From assembly GCA_016841605.1 (NCBI GenBank), contig JAENYV010000020.1, positions 1 through 55,802 on the forward strand: DNA of 55,802 bases, given 5' to 3'. Within the stretch, counting starts at the first letter, position 1. Every line of letters begins with the position of its first letter. Origin of the DNA: Dethiobacter alkaliphilus. Its GTDB lineage: Bacteria > Bacillota > Dethiobacteria > DTU022 > UBA8154. Shown here piece after piece: positions 18,684-25,687 of the stretch. Both the position numbers and the translations under genes were made by a program. The notes beneath the pieces are model-generated. The model ran no database searches. It saw nothing but the letters and a program-made list of their open reading frames with translations, and was not told the DNA's origin.

Positions 18684-19658
18684 CTAGTTAAGATTAAACA
18701 TTGGAATTGGTCTAAGCCACCCCTTCGCTTTTCCATATTTTATCCAGTTGTTCATAGCGTTTAATTCTTCATCTAATAATCTCCGATACATCTTTCTTAA
18801 CCGATCATTGGTTGTGCTTTGTTTAAACGCTGTGGCATGCAATTCCATGATGAATTGCATGCCGGTAAAGATATCCCGGAATATTATTTCATCATCATAC
18901 AGCTCCATGCCTTCATTTGTACTTATCGTCTTCGGAGGTCTTGAGGGTAAGATGATGGCAAATTTAGCACATTCTTTCTGCAATTCGTTAGCCTGCTTTT
19001 CTAAAACATTTTGCAGACCTAACAACAATAATGCCTTAAAATCAGCGTCGTGGGCAAAGTTCTCATACTTCTGGGTTTTTTCAATGGTGTCATATCTTGC
19101 AGCCAGGTGATCCCATAGTTGATAGGCTTCCCCAGCATCAAGGGTTTCCTGGATCTCCGGAGGTACTTGTTTATAGAGGGGAGGTATACTCAGCCATCCT
19201 TTTAATTTAGCATATTTTAAAGCAGTATCATATAAATCAGCCGCTTCACCAAGGAAACCCATAAATGTTTTCCGTATGAATTCGCTGGTTAATGATGTAC
19301 GGATAAACCTAATTTGTTGTGTTATAAACTCCTGCATCATGTTTATGGAAATTGAGGCCAAAAACCTATCCTCATAGGCTTCTATATTATTAGGGGTGTT
19401 GATGCCCTGTGGGGGTCTTTTGGGAAGAGCTAGCCGATAATCATCCATTATTTTCTCAAGTTTGGTCGCCTGCTTATCCATTAATTCCATATAAGTATGT
19501 TTTATCAACAGGCTAAAGTCCTTATCATGAATAAAGTTATGCCAAATTTGCACCTGTTGAATTGTATTATACCGTGATATAAGAGCATCCCAAAGGTTAT
19601 ATGCTTCCTGGCAATCCAATAGTGTGGGATTCTTCTTTGCCTTTAAGGTTTTTAGCAT
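18684..19658 (-). CDS. Tandem DUF3231 protein (CotF-like spore coat family)
   Basis: The 324 residues are two related halves of about 160 residues, each with AY-LWD-L-RY-TI, NF-HD-DF, and LP-RPP motifs and a final K-KGWL. This is the DUF3231 double-repeat arrangement, a four-helix, ferritin-like fold related to spore coat protein F. It implies a spore-forming host. GGAGGACG precedes the start. No partner genes are visible, and it lies between the two repeat halves R1 and R2. Confidence 0.85.
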   Translation of the reverse strand: MLKTLKAKKNPTLLDCQEAYNLWDALISRYNTIQQVQIWHNFIHDKDFSLLIKHTYMELMDKQATKLEKIMDDYRLALPKRPPQGINTPNNIEAYEDRFLASISINMMQEFITQQIRFIRTSLTSEFIRKTFMGFLGEAADLYDTALKYAKLKGWLSIPPLYKQVPPEIQETLDAGEAYQLWDHLAARYDTIEKTQKYENFAHDADFKALLLLGLQNVLEKQANELQKECAKFAIILPSRPPKTISTNEGMELYDDEIIFRDIFTGMQFIMELHATAFKQSTTNDRLRKMYRRLLDEELNAMNNWIKYGKAKGWLRPIPMFNLN

Positions 19659-19996
19659 GGCACGTCCTCCTTAATAATCAATCATAAATTAGTTTTTCCA
19701 AATGAGAAGAAGTAATACTAAAAACCCGATCGATGCTGATTTCATTTAGCATAATGTCAGTACATGGACTACCTGGGAGAGCAAAGACAGGTCAAAGCCT
19801 GGTTTTACTTCGATGCAGGCTTCACCACTCTTTGATATTAAGATCCGACCCACAATGATAACCAGCTACAAAGCGGGCAAAATTACCCAGTAGTTTATTT
19901 TTCTCAATGCTTATATAGCGCACTCTCAATGAATTCCGGATATTAAAAGCTTCCACTTAGGTTATTTGGGACTGCGGGAAAAAGGGGAGAGAGGCC
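19659..19996. other. Mostly non-coding spacer with one possible 44-codon frame
   Basis: Only one short frame on the minus strand (19822-19956, GTG start; contains GNFARFVAGYHCGSDLNIKEW at its end) has protein-like composition. It lacks a ribosome binding site and may be the 3' end of a lost gene. Nothing else is seen in this spacer. Confidence 0.3.
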
Positions 19997-20368
19997 TTAG
20001 CCTCCCTGCCCCCCGGCGGCACCCACCAGCGGCACCGACCTGTGCTCACTGCGGCACCTTGCTGCCAGCCCCAGCTCGTAGGCGGCAGCGAAAGCGATGT
20101 GCATACACGGCTGCCGCCGAGCCTCCCAGTCCGGGCCCGGGCAGCTGCACTGGGCCCTGGCTCCCCGGCCGGTGTACCTGATCTGCACCAGATAACTTTT
20201 GCGGCCGCGGCGGCCCCTGTAGCTCACAGTACCCCGGAGGCCATCCTCGCTGCGGTAGAGGCACTGCAACTGCCACCCCTCCCGCAGCCCGGCCAGCCCT
20301 GCCTTCCTCCACCCGGCCCAACAGTTTTTGCAGCATTTGAACCACTCCTTTTTAGCTAAGCACAGCAC
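19997..20368 (-). CDS. SWIM zinc-finger protein, short
   Basis: The product contains C-S-C-P-G-P-D-W-E-A-R-R-Q-P-C-M-H, the CxC...CxH signature of SWIM domains, preceded by a strand-rich segment (SYRGRRGRKSYLVQIRY). SWIM domains bind DNA or proteins and are usually part of larger SNF2-associated or transposase-like proteins. Here only about 120 residues exist, so it may be truncated. Base composition is clearly GC-richer than its neighbours. Confidence 0.6.
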   Translation of the reverse strand: MLCLAKKEWFKCCKNCWAGWRKAGLAGLREGWQLQCLYRSEDGLRGTVSYRGRRGRKSYLVQIRYTGRGARAQCSCPGPDWEARRQPCMHIAFAAAYELGLAARCRSEHRSVPLVGAAGGQGG

Positions 20369-20633
20369 AGATGCCGGTGACGGGGGTCAAGGGCGCGGTA
20401 GCGGGGGGGAGGGATACCGGACAGAGCGGAGGAGTTTTTGCCTTTGTGAAGCGTTTTTTGGTAAAAACTCTGCAGCGAAGGAGGATATGCTCACGCCTTT
20501 ACCCTTGACGCCCGGCAGCAGCCCGGTTAACTCCGAAGCGAAGCAGCCGCTTCGCACCATCTGCACCGGGATGAAGGCACTCTGTACACTGGAAAAAGCA
20601 GGGAGTGGTGATCCCGGTTCGCGGCAGCCCAGT

Positions 20634-20755
20634 CTTCTTAATTGTAAAAAAGAACGGGAAAACACGGGGACAGCTGAACGGCAAGAAGTTTTGAGCGATG
20701 ATAAAAAACCTAGGTGGTGGGGTGCTGTGCCCTGCGCTCTTTTTTAGGCAGGGCA
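20634..20755. repeat. Diverged direct repeat R2, copy B
   Basis: This is the partner of 2440-2565, sharing CGGCAAGAAGTTTTGAGCGATGAT and CCCTGCGCTCTTTTT. It sits 2.4 kb from R1 copy B, whereas the A copies are contiguous. Confidence 0.6.
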
Positions 20756-21230
20756 CAGCACCCTCCCCTCCGCCTGGCTTTTCTCATCGCTGTTGTCAAC
20801 TTAACGTGACCGGGTATGCTACTTTTCTTTTGCTGTTATGTTCGTTTTTGTAATCTAAGCATCTTTTCTCCCAAAAGATACAGATTTCGGAGCAGACCTT
20901 CCGCCCGCTAAAAAACAGTGACCTCCAGGACTCCTCTGTAACAGGGTTAGCTATTCAGCTCGAATGGTGCACCGTATTCGTACAAGCACCGTCCACCGTG
21001 CCAGGGCGAGGAGATGAGAGAGAAGGATCTAGAGGCTTAAATCGAATGTTCGGCATGTAACCGGGTAGTCGGCGTTAGCCTACTCAAGACACGCACAATG
21101 TGTGCTCACTTCAAATGCTCTGAGAGGTGCTGTCTTGTAACTAATGAAAGATTAAAAAATAAATACAGGGGAAGGATTTTGCAGAAATATAGAGAAATAT
21201 AGAAATTATTGGTTTGGCGCTGCTATTTTT
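20756..21230. other. Gene-free, possibly structured region
   Basis: No protein is convincing here. Several short self-complementary pieces cluster between 20958 and 21115: CGAAT/ATTCG enclosing the palindrome GGTGCACC, and CGCACA next to TGTGTG. The composition changes from GC-rich to AT-rich near 21140. I cannot assign an RNA family. Confidence 0.3.
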
Positions 21231-21254
21231 AAACTACTCTTTTAGAGTAGTTTT
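21231..21254. terminator. Intrinsic terminator-like hairpin
   Basis: AAACTACTCT pairs perfectly with AGAGTAGTTT across a three-T loop and is followed by further Ts on the plus strand and preceded by A/T-rich sequence on the other. Confidence 0.65.
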
Positions 21255-21458
21255 CAGATTTTTAGGGGCGTAATATTTAAAGACAATATAAGACATAATT
21301 ATACTTTTACTGATGTATTGCGTCACATTCTGATTCTTTCAAAAAATATTCAAGTTAACTCATTTATTTTTGAAAATTATAAGCTTATTCAACTGAGACA
21401 ATTTGTTGGCCGTGAAGCTATCTAAAACATAAGGATAATTTCATAAATATTAGAAGGC

Positions 21459-21998
21459 TTGAAAGTGAGGAAGGTACAAACAGTGGTTATAGGAGACAAA
21501 GGAAAATTTAATAGGATTGGGAAAAAAATTCTCAGTTATAAGGGTAATATCGGACCAAAAGCATATAAACCACAGTACCAATTAAAAAGAATGAACTGGG
21601 AGTTCCATGCATATGATAATGATTTTAGCCCATCCGTACCTCACGGGCATAGTGGTAGATATAAACTTAATGTTGATACTGGAGCTATCATTGATTCTAC
21701 TACTGGTCTTATTGTAGGGTTTTTAAGAAAGAAAGAAATGAAGCGTTTGTTAAATGATGAAAGTTTTAAAAGGCTGGCTATTTCAGCTAGAGAATATTAT
21801 TCAAAAATTAATTCGGGTAAGATACTACCTCATATTACTGAAGCACAAAGTATTAGAAGTGTTAAAAGAAGAGTTATTGATCGAGATAATAGGATACATT
21901 ATCGTATTAAACCTTTAATTGTTAGTCCTCATAAAAAAGGACATGATAAAAATCTGACTTATACTTTTAAAACTATAGCTATATTTAATAAGAAGTAA
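21459..21998 (+). CDS. Unrecognised basic protein, about 170-179 residues
   Basis: The AT-rich gene encodes a basic protein with a distinctive middle (WEFHAYDNDFSPSVPHGH then YKLNVDTGAIID) and a Lys/Arg-rich C-terminal half. I do not recognise it. The start is uncertain: a TTG at 21459, or a GTG at 21483 preceded by GAGGAAGG at good distance. A 50-codon open stretch ending QFVGREAI at 21424 just upstream may be part of the same locus. The His/Asp-rich centre could be a catalytic or metal site, but this is a guess. Confidence 0.5.
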   Translation: MKVRKVQTVVIGDKGKFNRIGKKILSYKGNIGPKAYKPQYQLKRMNWEFHAYDNDFSPSVPHGHSGRYKLNVDTGAIIDSTTGLIVGFLRKKEMKRLLNDESFKRLAISAREYYSKINSGKILPHITEAQSIRSVKRRVIDRDNRIHYRIKPLIVSPHKKGHDKNLTYTFKTIAIFNKK

Positions 21999-22078
21999 AA
22001 TTTCAGAAATGATACAGCGTTAAAAATACTTCACTTAAATAGGGGATTAGTTATGTGTAGAATGAAGGGAAAGAAACA

Positions 22079-22260
22079 TGGTATCGGCTTTTAAACTGGG
22101 ATAGAGGTCAAACACCTGCAGAGCGACTTGCGGGTATCGTGTTAAGAGATAAAGGATTTCAAGCACTTGATCCTTCCTATCCCCTCGGAGGAAAAGATGG
22201 ACCAAAAGATATGCTCTTTTATTTTAATAGCCTTAAATGGGTGGTGGTGATTGGTTGTTT
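22079..22260 (+). pseudogene. N-terminal scar of a defence-type nuclease-like protein
   Basis: A frame without a proper start reads WYRLLNWDRGQTPAERLAG, then DKGFQALDPSYPLGGKDGPKDM. The R-L-x-N-W...A-E-R-L-A...G-G-x-D-G-x-K-D pattern is an N-terminal domain I know from restriction-endonuclease-like and other defence proteins. After about 60 residues the sequence degenerates into a hydrophobic frame, so only a fragment is left, ending beside the tRNA. Confidence 0.4.
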
Positions 22261-22348
22261 TATGCTAGTTTTTGTTAGTTGCTTGTTAGTTGTCGCCTCG
22301 ATTTTCAGCGATTTTCAGCGAGTTTTTAAGATTTTTCTCTGCAATGAA

Positions 22349-22381
22349 AAAACCCCGTAACCGTTGATGGTTGCGGGGTTT
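22349..22381 (-). terminator. Terminator of the tRNA-Val transcript
   Basis: On the minus strand AAACCCCGCAACC pairs with GGTTACGGGGTTT and is followed by a T-run, placed about 15 bases after the 3' end of the tRNA gene. Confidence 0.8.
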
Positions 22382-22395
22382 CCGTTGGTTCTTTT

Positions 22396-22470
22396 TGGTG
22401 GGGCTGCCGAGGATCGAACTCGGGACCTCTTGAATGTGAGTCAAGCGCTCTCCCCCTGAGCTACAGCCCC
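22396..22470 (-). tRNA. tRNA-Val (anticodon CAC)
   Basis: A complete cloverleaf can be drawn: acceptor GGGGCTG/CAGCCCC, D stem GCTC/GAGC, anticodon stem CTTGA/TCAAG with loop CTCACAT, T stem CCGAG/CTCGG around TTCGATC, and an encoded CCA. The loop places CAC at positions 34-36, reading GUG valine codons. It is followed by a good terminator. Confidence 0.95.
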
Positions 22471-22485
22471 ATTTTGACTTAACTT

Positions 22486-22911
22486 TTACTTTACTACAAG
22501 AACGTTTATCTTGGAAAGATGAGCTATTTTATTAGCGACGCTACCTAAAATAAGTTTTTCCATTTTTCCAAGGCCGCTGTGTCCGATAACTAATAAATTA
22601 AAATTTTCCTTTTCAGCAATTTTACAAATGATATCAGCAGGGCGGCCATGTTCCATTACTGTTTTTCCGTTTACGCCTTTTTCCTGAAAGTATTCATTCG
22701 TTTTTTGTAAAATTTCCTGAGCGCTTTTTTCTATGTTCTCCTGGTATTGTTCAACAACGACATATGGAACTGTCGTGACCAGTACAGGTTTCTTTTCTAC
22801 AACAATTATTGCAGTAATTTCAGCATTCATAGCCTTACCAATGATAATTGCTTCATCAACTGTTTTCCATGAATGTTCGGAACCGTCTGTTGCAACTAAA
22901 ATTTTATACAT
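22486..22911 (-). CDS. Universal stress protein (UspA family)
   Basis: The protein has the Usp fold landmarks: KILVATDGSEHS at the start (the nucleotide-contact Asp), HGRPADIICKIAE in the middle, and VIGHSGLGKMEKLILGSVANKIAH at the end, which is the G-x2-G-x9-G-S ATP-binding motif. It is therefore an ATP-binding type. The ATG at 22911 lies nine bases after GGAGAG. It is a typical chromosomal gene and appears to be part of the host backbone between the two tRNA sequences. Confidence 0.9.
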   Translation of the reverse strand: MYKILVATDGSEHSWKTVDEAIIIGKAMNAEITAIIVVEKKPVLVTTVPYVVVEQYQENIEKSAQEILQKTNEYFQEKGVNGKTVMEHGRPADIICKIAEKENFNLLVIGHSGLGKMEKLILGSVANKIAHLSKINVLVVK

Positions 22912-22955
22912 GTTTTCCACTCTCCTTTTTTGTGAAAGTTAAAAACATAAATATT

Positions 22956-23002
22956 TGGTGGACCCGAGGAGGCTCGAACTCCTGACCTCTAGAGTGCGAT
23001 TC
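22956..23002 (-). other. 3' fragment of a tRNA-Ala-like gene (attachment-site scar)
   Basis: Read on the minus strand, the segment gives an anticodon-loop-like ATCGCAC, a variable region, a full T arm (CAGGAGTTCGAGCCTCCT-like) and CGGGTCC-A-CCA. The D arm and 5' acceptor are missing: the sequence beyond 23002 does not pair. A CGC anticodon and a T opposite position 3 fit alanine. Such 3' tRNA remnants are the normal product of tyrosine-integrase insertion into a tRNA gene. Confidence 0.7.
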
Positions 23003-23208
23003 CTGGGAGAACTATTCCAGAATATTTTTAACGTTTTTTTTACTTTCATTAAAGCCGATTATACCGACTTTGCCATCGGAGAGAACGATACCTATTGTTT
23101 ATTGGATGTCATATTTTCTATAGCGTTTCATGCTTTACTTGACCGTACTGTGACTGTACGTACTAATTTTACTTACAAAACTTGCTTTTGTCAAGAAAAA
23201 GAAGTTTA

Positions 23209-23926
23209 CAGGGATATATCTGGAAAGGCCAGAGGTATCCCTGTATTATTGTGTATGATCGCCTATCATTCGATGTCCTGCCTCTTTTAAAGTATTTTAT
23301 TAAGCTATTTCATAATTATTGTTATTTACTTTTTTCCCTTTAATACTTTTTTTTTATTTAATTTTATCTTGCTGTATTCATCCCTATTTACAGGTTCATA
23401 ACTAAATACTTTCGTTGTTCATACTTTTGTAGGACTTTTTTACTTATGAACTGTGATTATGCTGTTAGGGGGGGGTCATAACATGACTGATAAAATATGA
23501 GTGCTTATTGGTTTACAATAAGTTTTGACTAGATCTCTGGAGAAAAGCTGGAAAACGATGGATGGTGCAGGGATATATCTGGAAAGGCCAGAGGTATCCC
23601 TGTATTATTGTTTATGATCTCCTATCATCCGATGTCCTGCCGTTTTAGGGTAGTTTTTTTAGTTTTCTTTCATAATAAGTTTTTTGACCAATTTTTACCT
23701 TTCATACTTTCTTTTCTATTTTCCTTTTACTTGATGTATTCATCTCTATTTACAGGTTCATAACTAAATACTTTCGTTGTTCATACTTTTGTAAGACTTT
23801 TTTACTTATGAACTGTGATTATGCTGTTCGGAGGGTTCATAACATGACTGATAAAAATATGAGTGCTTATAGGTTCACAATAAGTTTTGACCGGATCTCT
23901 GGAGAAAAGCTGGAAAATATGAAGGA
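23209..23926. repeat. Tandem direct repeat, unit about 359 bases
   Basis: Units start at 23209 and 23568. Both begin with the hairpin AGGGATA...CTGG-aaagg-CCAG...TATCCCT, then a C-A-T-A-C rich spacer, a TTCATACTTTT box, and the start of an RHH gene after GGTTCATAACATG-like sequence. The first unit has lost one A in its gene (ATAAAATATGA), so its frame closes at once; the second unit holds the intact gene. Confidence 0.85.
23483..23567 (+). pseudogene. RHH gene, decayed copy 1
   Basis: ATGACTGATAAA is followed by a stop because one A is missing relative to the intact copy at 23844. The remaining codons (SAY-FTIS) can be read in the next frame until the repeat unit ends. Confidence 0.75.
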
Positions 23927-24143
23927 TAGAAGCCAGTATGTACGAAATGCTGTATTATTTTACGGCCAGTTTGCAGAGATTTTTATGCAATCTTTAGAGG
24001 AGATACATTTGTCAATTTCTGCCCTTCAAAAAACGGTTGAAAGTTTTGAGGGACAAATTGACCAAAAATCAGAAAAAATAATACTTCCTGAAAAGGAACC
24101 AAATATTATTCGGGACAGCATCATGGAAATGCTGAAGGAATAG
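23844..24143 (+). CDS. Ribbon-helix-helix-like copy-control or regulator protein
   Basis: The 99-residue protein has a strand AYRFTISFD, a short helix RISGEKLENMKD and a second helix RSQYVRNAVLFYG, as expected of MetJ/Arc-type DNA-binding proteins, then a coiled-coil-like C-terminal part (LEEIHLSISALQKTVESFEG) and an EKEPNIIRDSIMEML tail. The start is supported by GGAGGGTTCATAAC. It is embedded in TTCATAC repeats that may be its operators and ends at an intrinsic terminator. Partial copies lie on both sides. Confidence 0.65.
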   Translation: MTDKNMSAYRFTISFDRISGEKLENMKDRSQYVRNAVLFYGQFAEIFMQSLEEIHLSISALQKTVESFEGQIDQKSEKIILPEKEPNIIRDSIMEMLKE

Positions 24144-24169
24144 GAGGTATTTCATGCAGTTATTCGTTG

Positions 24170-24194
24170 CCGGGGACTTGAAGCCCGGTTTTTT
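24170..24194 (+). terminator. Intrinsic terminator
   Basis: CCGGG pairs with CCCGG across a GACTTGAAG-type loop and is followed by six Ts. It closes the RHH transcript. Confidence 0.7.
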
Positions 24195-24195
24195 A

Positions 24196-24375
24196 TTCAT
24201 ACTTTTTGTGACATTTTTCATACTTGAATATAAAGAATAGTGCTCTGTTCATACATATTGTTAAAATTTTCATACTTAAACACAGAGAATTAATATTTCG
24301 TTCATACTTTTTTCGTATACTTTTTAAAGCGCATAAAAGCAAATTCCTATTACTAATTCTTTATTCTTCATACCC
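24196..24375. repeat. Iteron-like TTCATAC array
   Basis: TTCATAC begins at 24196, 24217, 24248, 24269, 24301 and 24367, mostly continued as TTT. The first four steps are 21, 31, 21 and 32 bases, which is two, three, two and three helical turns. Further copies are at 23418, 23701 and 23780. The array precedes two Rep-like genes, so it may be a replication origin, or operators for the RHH protein. Confidence 0.65.
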
Positions 24376-24424
24376 ATTTTTAATAATGTAATGCTGTTAT
24401 TGTTGAATAGGGAGGGATCATAAC

Positions 24425-24547
24425 ATAACCCAAAAATTCTTACAGATTAACCAAGAAATTTTGATCCGGAAACCAGAAAAAATAAAACTTCCTGAAAAGG
24501 AACCAAATATTATTCGGGATAGCATTATGGAAATGTTGAATATGTAA
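24425..24547 (+). pseudogene. RHH gene, decayed copy 3
   Basis: After GGGAGGGATCATAAC the start codon is ATA instead of ATG. The middle of the gene is deleted, and the tail KLPEKEPNIIRDSIMEML matches the intact copy almost exactly, down to TAAGGAGGTGCTTC before the next ATG. Confidence 0.75.
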
Positions 24548-24558
24548 GGAGGTGCTTC

Positions 24559-25233
24559 ATGCAGTTATCAAGTGTTATTTCAAAAAAGGATATTTATTTC
24601 TTATACCAGCCTATTTACAATTTAGTAACAAATGAAGTCATTGGGGCGGAGGCTTTAATGCGCGGGCCGGATGGCCAGCCGACCGGTTTTATTTTTGAGG
24701 AAGCTAAGAAACTGGGTTTTTGTCGGGAACTGGATTATTTGTGCCTGCTAAAGTGCATGGAGTCGGCCCCGCCAATTCCCCGGCTTTTCGTCAATGTGTA
24801 CCCTTCAACTTTACTGTGGTTGGTGAATAGTGAAAAGGTTAAAGAATTGTTGAAAATGTATCCCTCTGACATGGTTACCTTTGAACTCGTTGAAATGGAA
24901 AATGTCAGAGGATACATATCGGAGCTGGCCGATGCCGTAAGTGAGCTTAAAAAAAGCGGATATAGCGTAGCTGTAGACGATATCAGTTCCGGATTTGAGC
25001 GCCTTTTGCTTGTCTCTTTACTGAAACCGGAATATATCAAGCTTGACCGTCCTCTTATTAAAAACCTTGGAAGCAGAATTAACCAGGTGATTATCAAAAA
25101 CCTATCTAACATGGCCAGGGAGCTTAATGCGATTTTTATAGCAGAGGGTATTGAGACGAAAGATGAGCTCAAGAAGGTGATGGAACTGGGAGTACAATTC
25201 GGTCAGGGTTTCCTGCTGGGAAAGCCCGGTTAA
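24559..25233 (+). CDS. EAL-domain protein (probable c-di-GMP phosphodiesterase)
   Basis: A stand-alone EAL domain: E31-A32-L33 in GAEALMRG, FVNVYPS (Asn), FELVEME (Glu), AVDDISSG (the DDFG-like pair), IKLDRPL (Lys/Asp) and IAEGIET, ending GQGFLLGKP. All metal ligands of active EAL enzymes appear present, so hydrolysis of cyclic di-GMP is likely. There is no GGDEF, PAS or membrane part. It starts 12 bases after a decayed RHH gene with AAGGAGGTGC and ends at a strong terminator. A signalling gene in this position of a plasmid-like element may modulate host attachment or transfer. Confidence 0.85.
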   Translation: MQLSSVISKKDIYFLYQPIYNLVTNEVIGAEALMRGPDGQPTGFIFEEAKKLGFCRELDYLCLLKCMESAPPIPRLFVNVYPSTLLWLVNSEKVKELLKMYPSDMVTFELVEMENVRGYISELADAVSELKKSGYSVAVDDISSGFERLLLVSLLKPEYIKLDRPLIKNLGSRINQVIIKNLSNMARELNAIFIAEGIETKDELKKVMELGVQFGQGFLLGKPG

Positions 25234-25274
25234 TGTTACTGAATTAAATAAAAATAGCACTTAATTTGTATTAT

Positions 25275-25301
25275 TAGCCCTGTTTTTGCAGGGCTTTTTT
25301 T
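25275..25301 (+). terminator. Intrinsic terminator
   Basis: AGCCCTG (25275-25281) pairs with CAGGGCT (25289-25295) and is followed by seven Ts. Confidence 0.9.
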
Positions 25302-25324
25302 AGTTTTCAAAAGGAGGTAAATTC

Positions 25325-25687
25325 ATGGATGAAAGCAGCGGTCTTCAAAGAAAAAGCTGTGATGATGGAGTTTATGTTAAACAAAGAAGTATTTGGTCTC
25401 AGAAAGATTTAAACATTTATGAAAAAATGGTTTGGATGTGCCTTGAAAAGTATGCAAACGGCAATCTCCCTGCCTGGCCGTCAAGAAGTACATTAGCTAA
25501 AGAGTGTTCTATTAGCATTGCCCAAGTTAAAAAAACCATAAACAGTCTTATTGAAAAGGGATTAATTGGAAGAAGAATCAGAAAAAATGAAGGTAATTTT
25601 CAAACCAACCTTTACAGTCTTTTTCATCCAAACCTGAGAAATAAACAGGCGTCTTATATAAACTACACAAAGGATGAAAAAAAATGA
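25325..25687 (+). CDS. Small HTH (Rep-like) protein
   Basis: The 120-residue protein has a winged-helix pattern typical of plasmid initiators: LNIYEKMVWMCLEKYANG, WPSRSTLAKECSISIAQVKKTINSL and a wing (GLIGRRIRKNEG). AAAAGGAGGT precedes the ATG. The next gene starts within its stop codon and encodes a second, longer protein of the same design, so the two are coupled. A role in replication initiation at the nearby repeats is inferred. Confidence 0.6.
   Translation: MDESSGLQRKSCDDGVYVKQRSIWSQKDLNIYEKMVWMCLEKYANGNLPAWPSRSTLAKECSISIAQVKKTINSLIEKGLIGRRIRKNEGNFQTNLYSLFHPNLRNKQASYINYTKDEKK

Noticed and set aside
19966-20181. Plus-strand frame opposite the SWIM protein
   Set aside because: Composition is driven by the GC-rich antisense of the zinc-finger gene; no start signal or domain.
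20328-20747. Long plus-strand frame across repeat R2
   Set aside because: It crosses the repeat without conservation of codons between the two copies, and has no ribosome binding site.
20940-21120. Group II intron end
   Set aside because: I looked for a domain V hairpin and a GTGYG start and could not find either.
22955-23290. Open frame starting MVDPRRLELLTSRV
   Set aside because: This is the well-known false frame produced by reading through a tRNA 3' end; the rest has no protein-like pattern.
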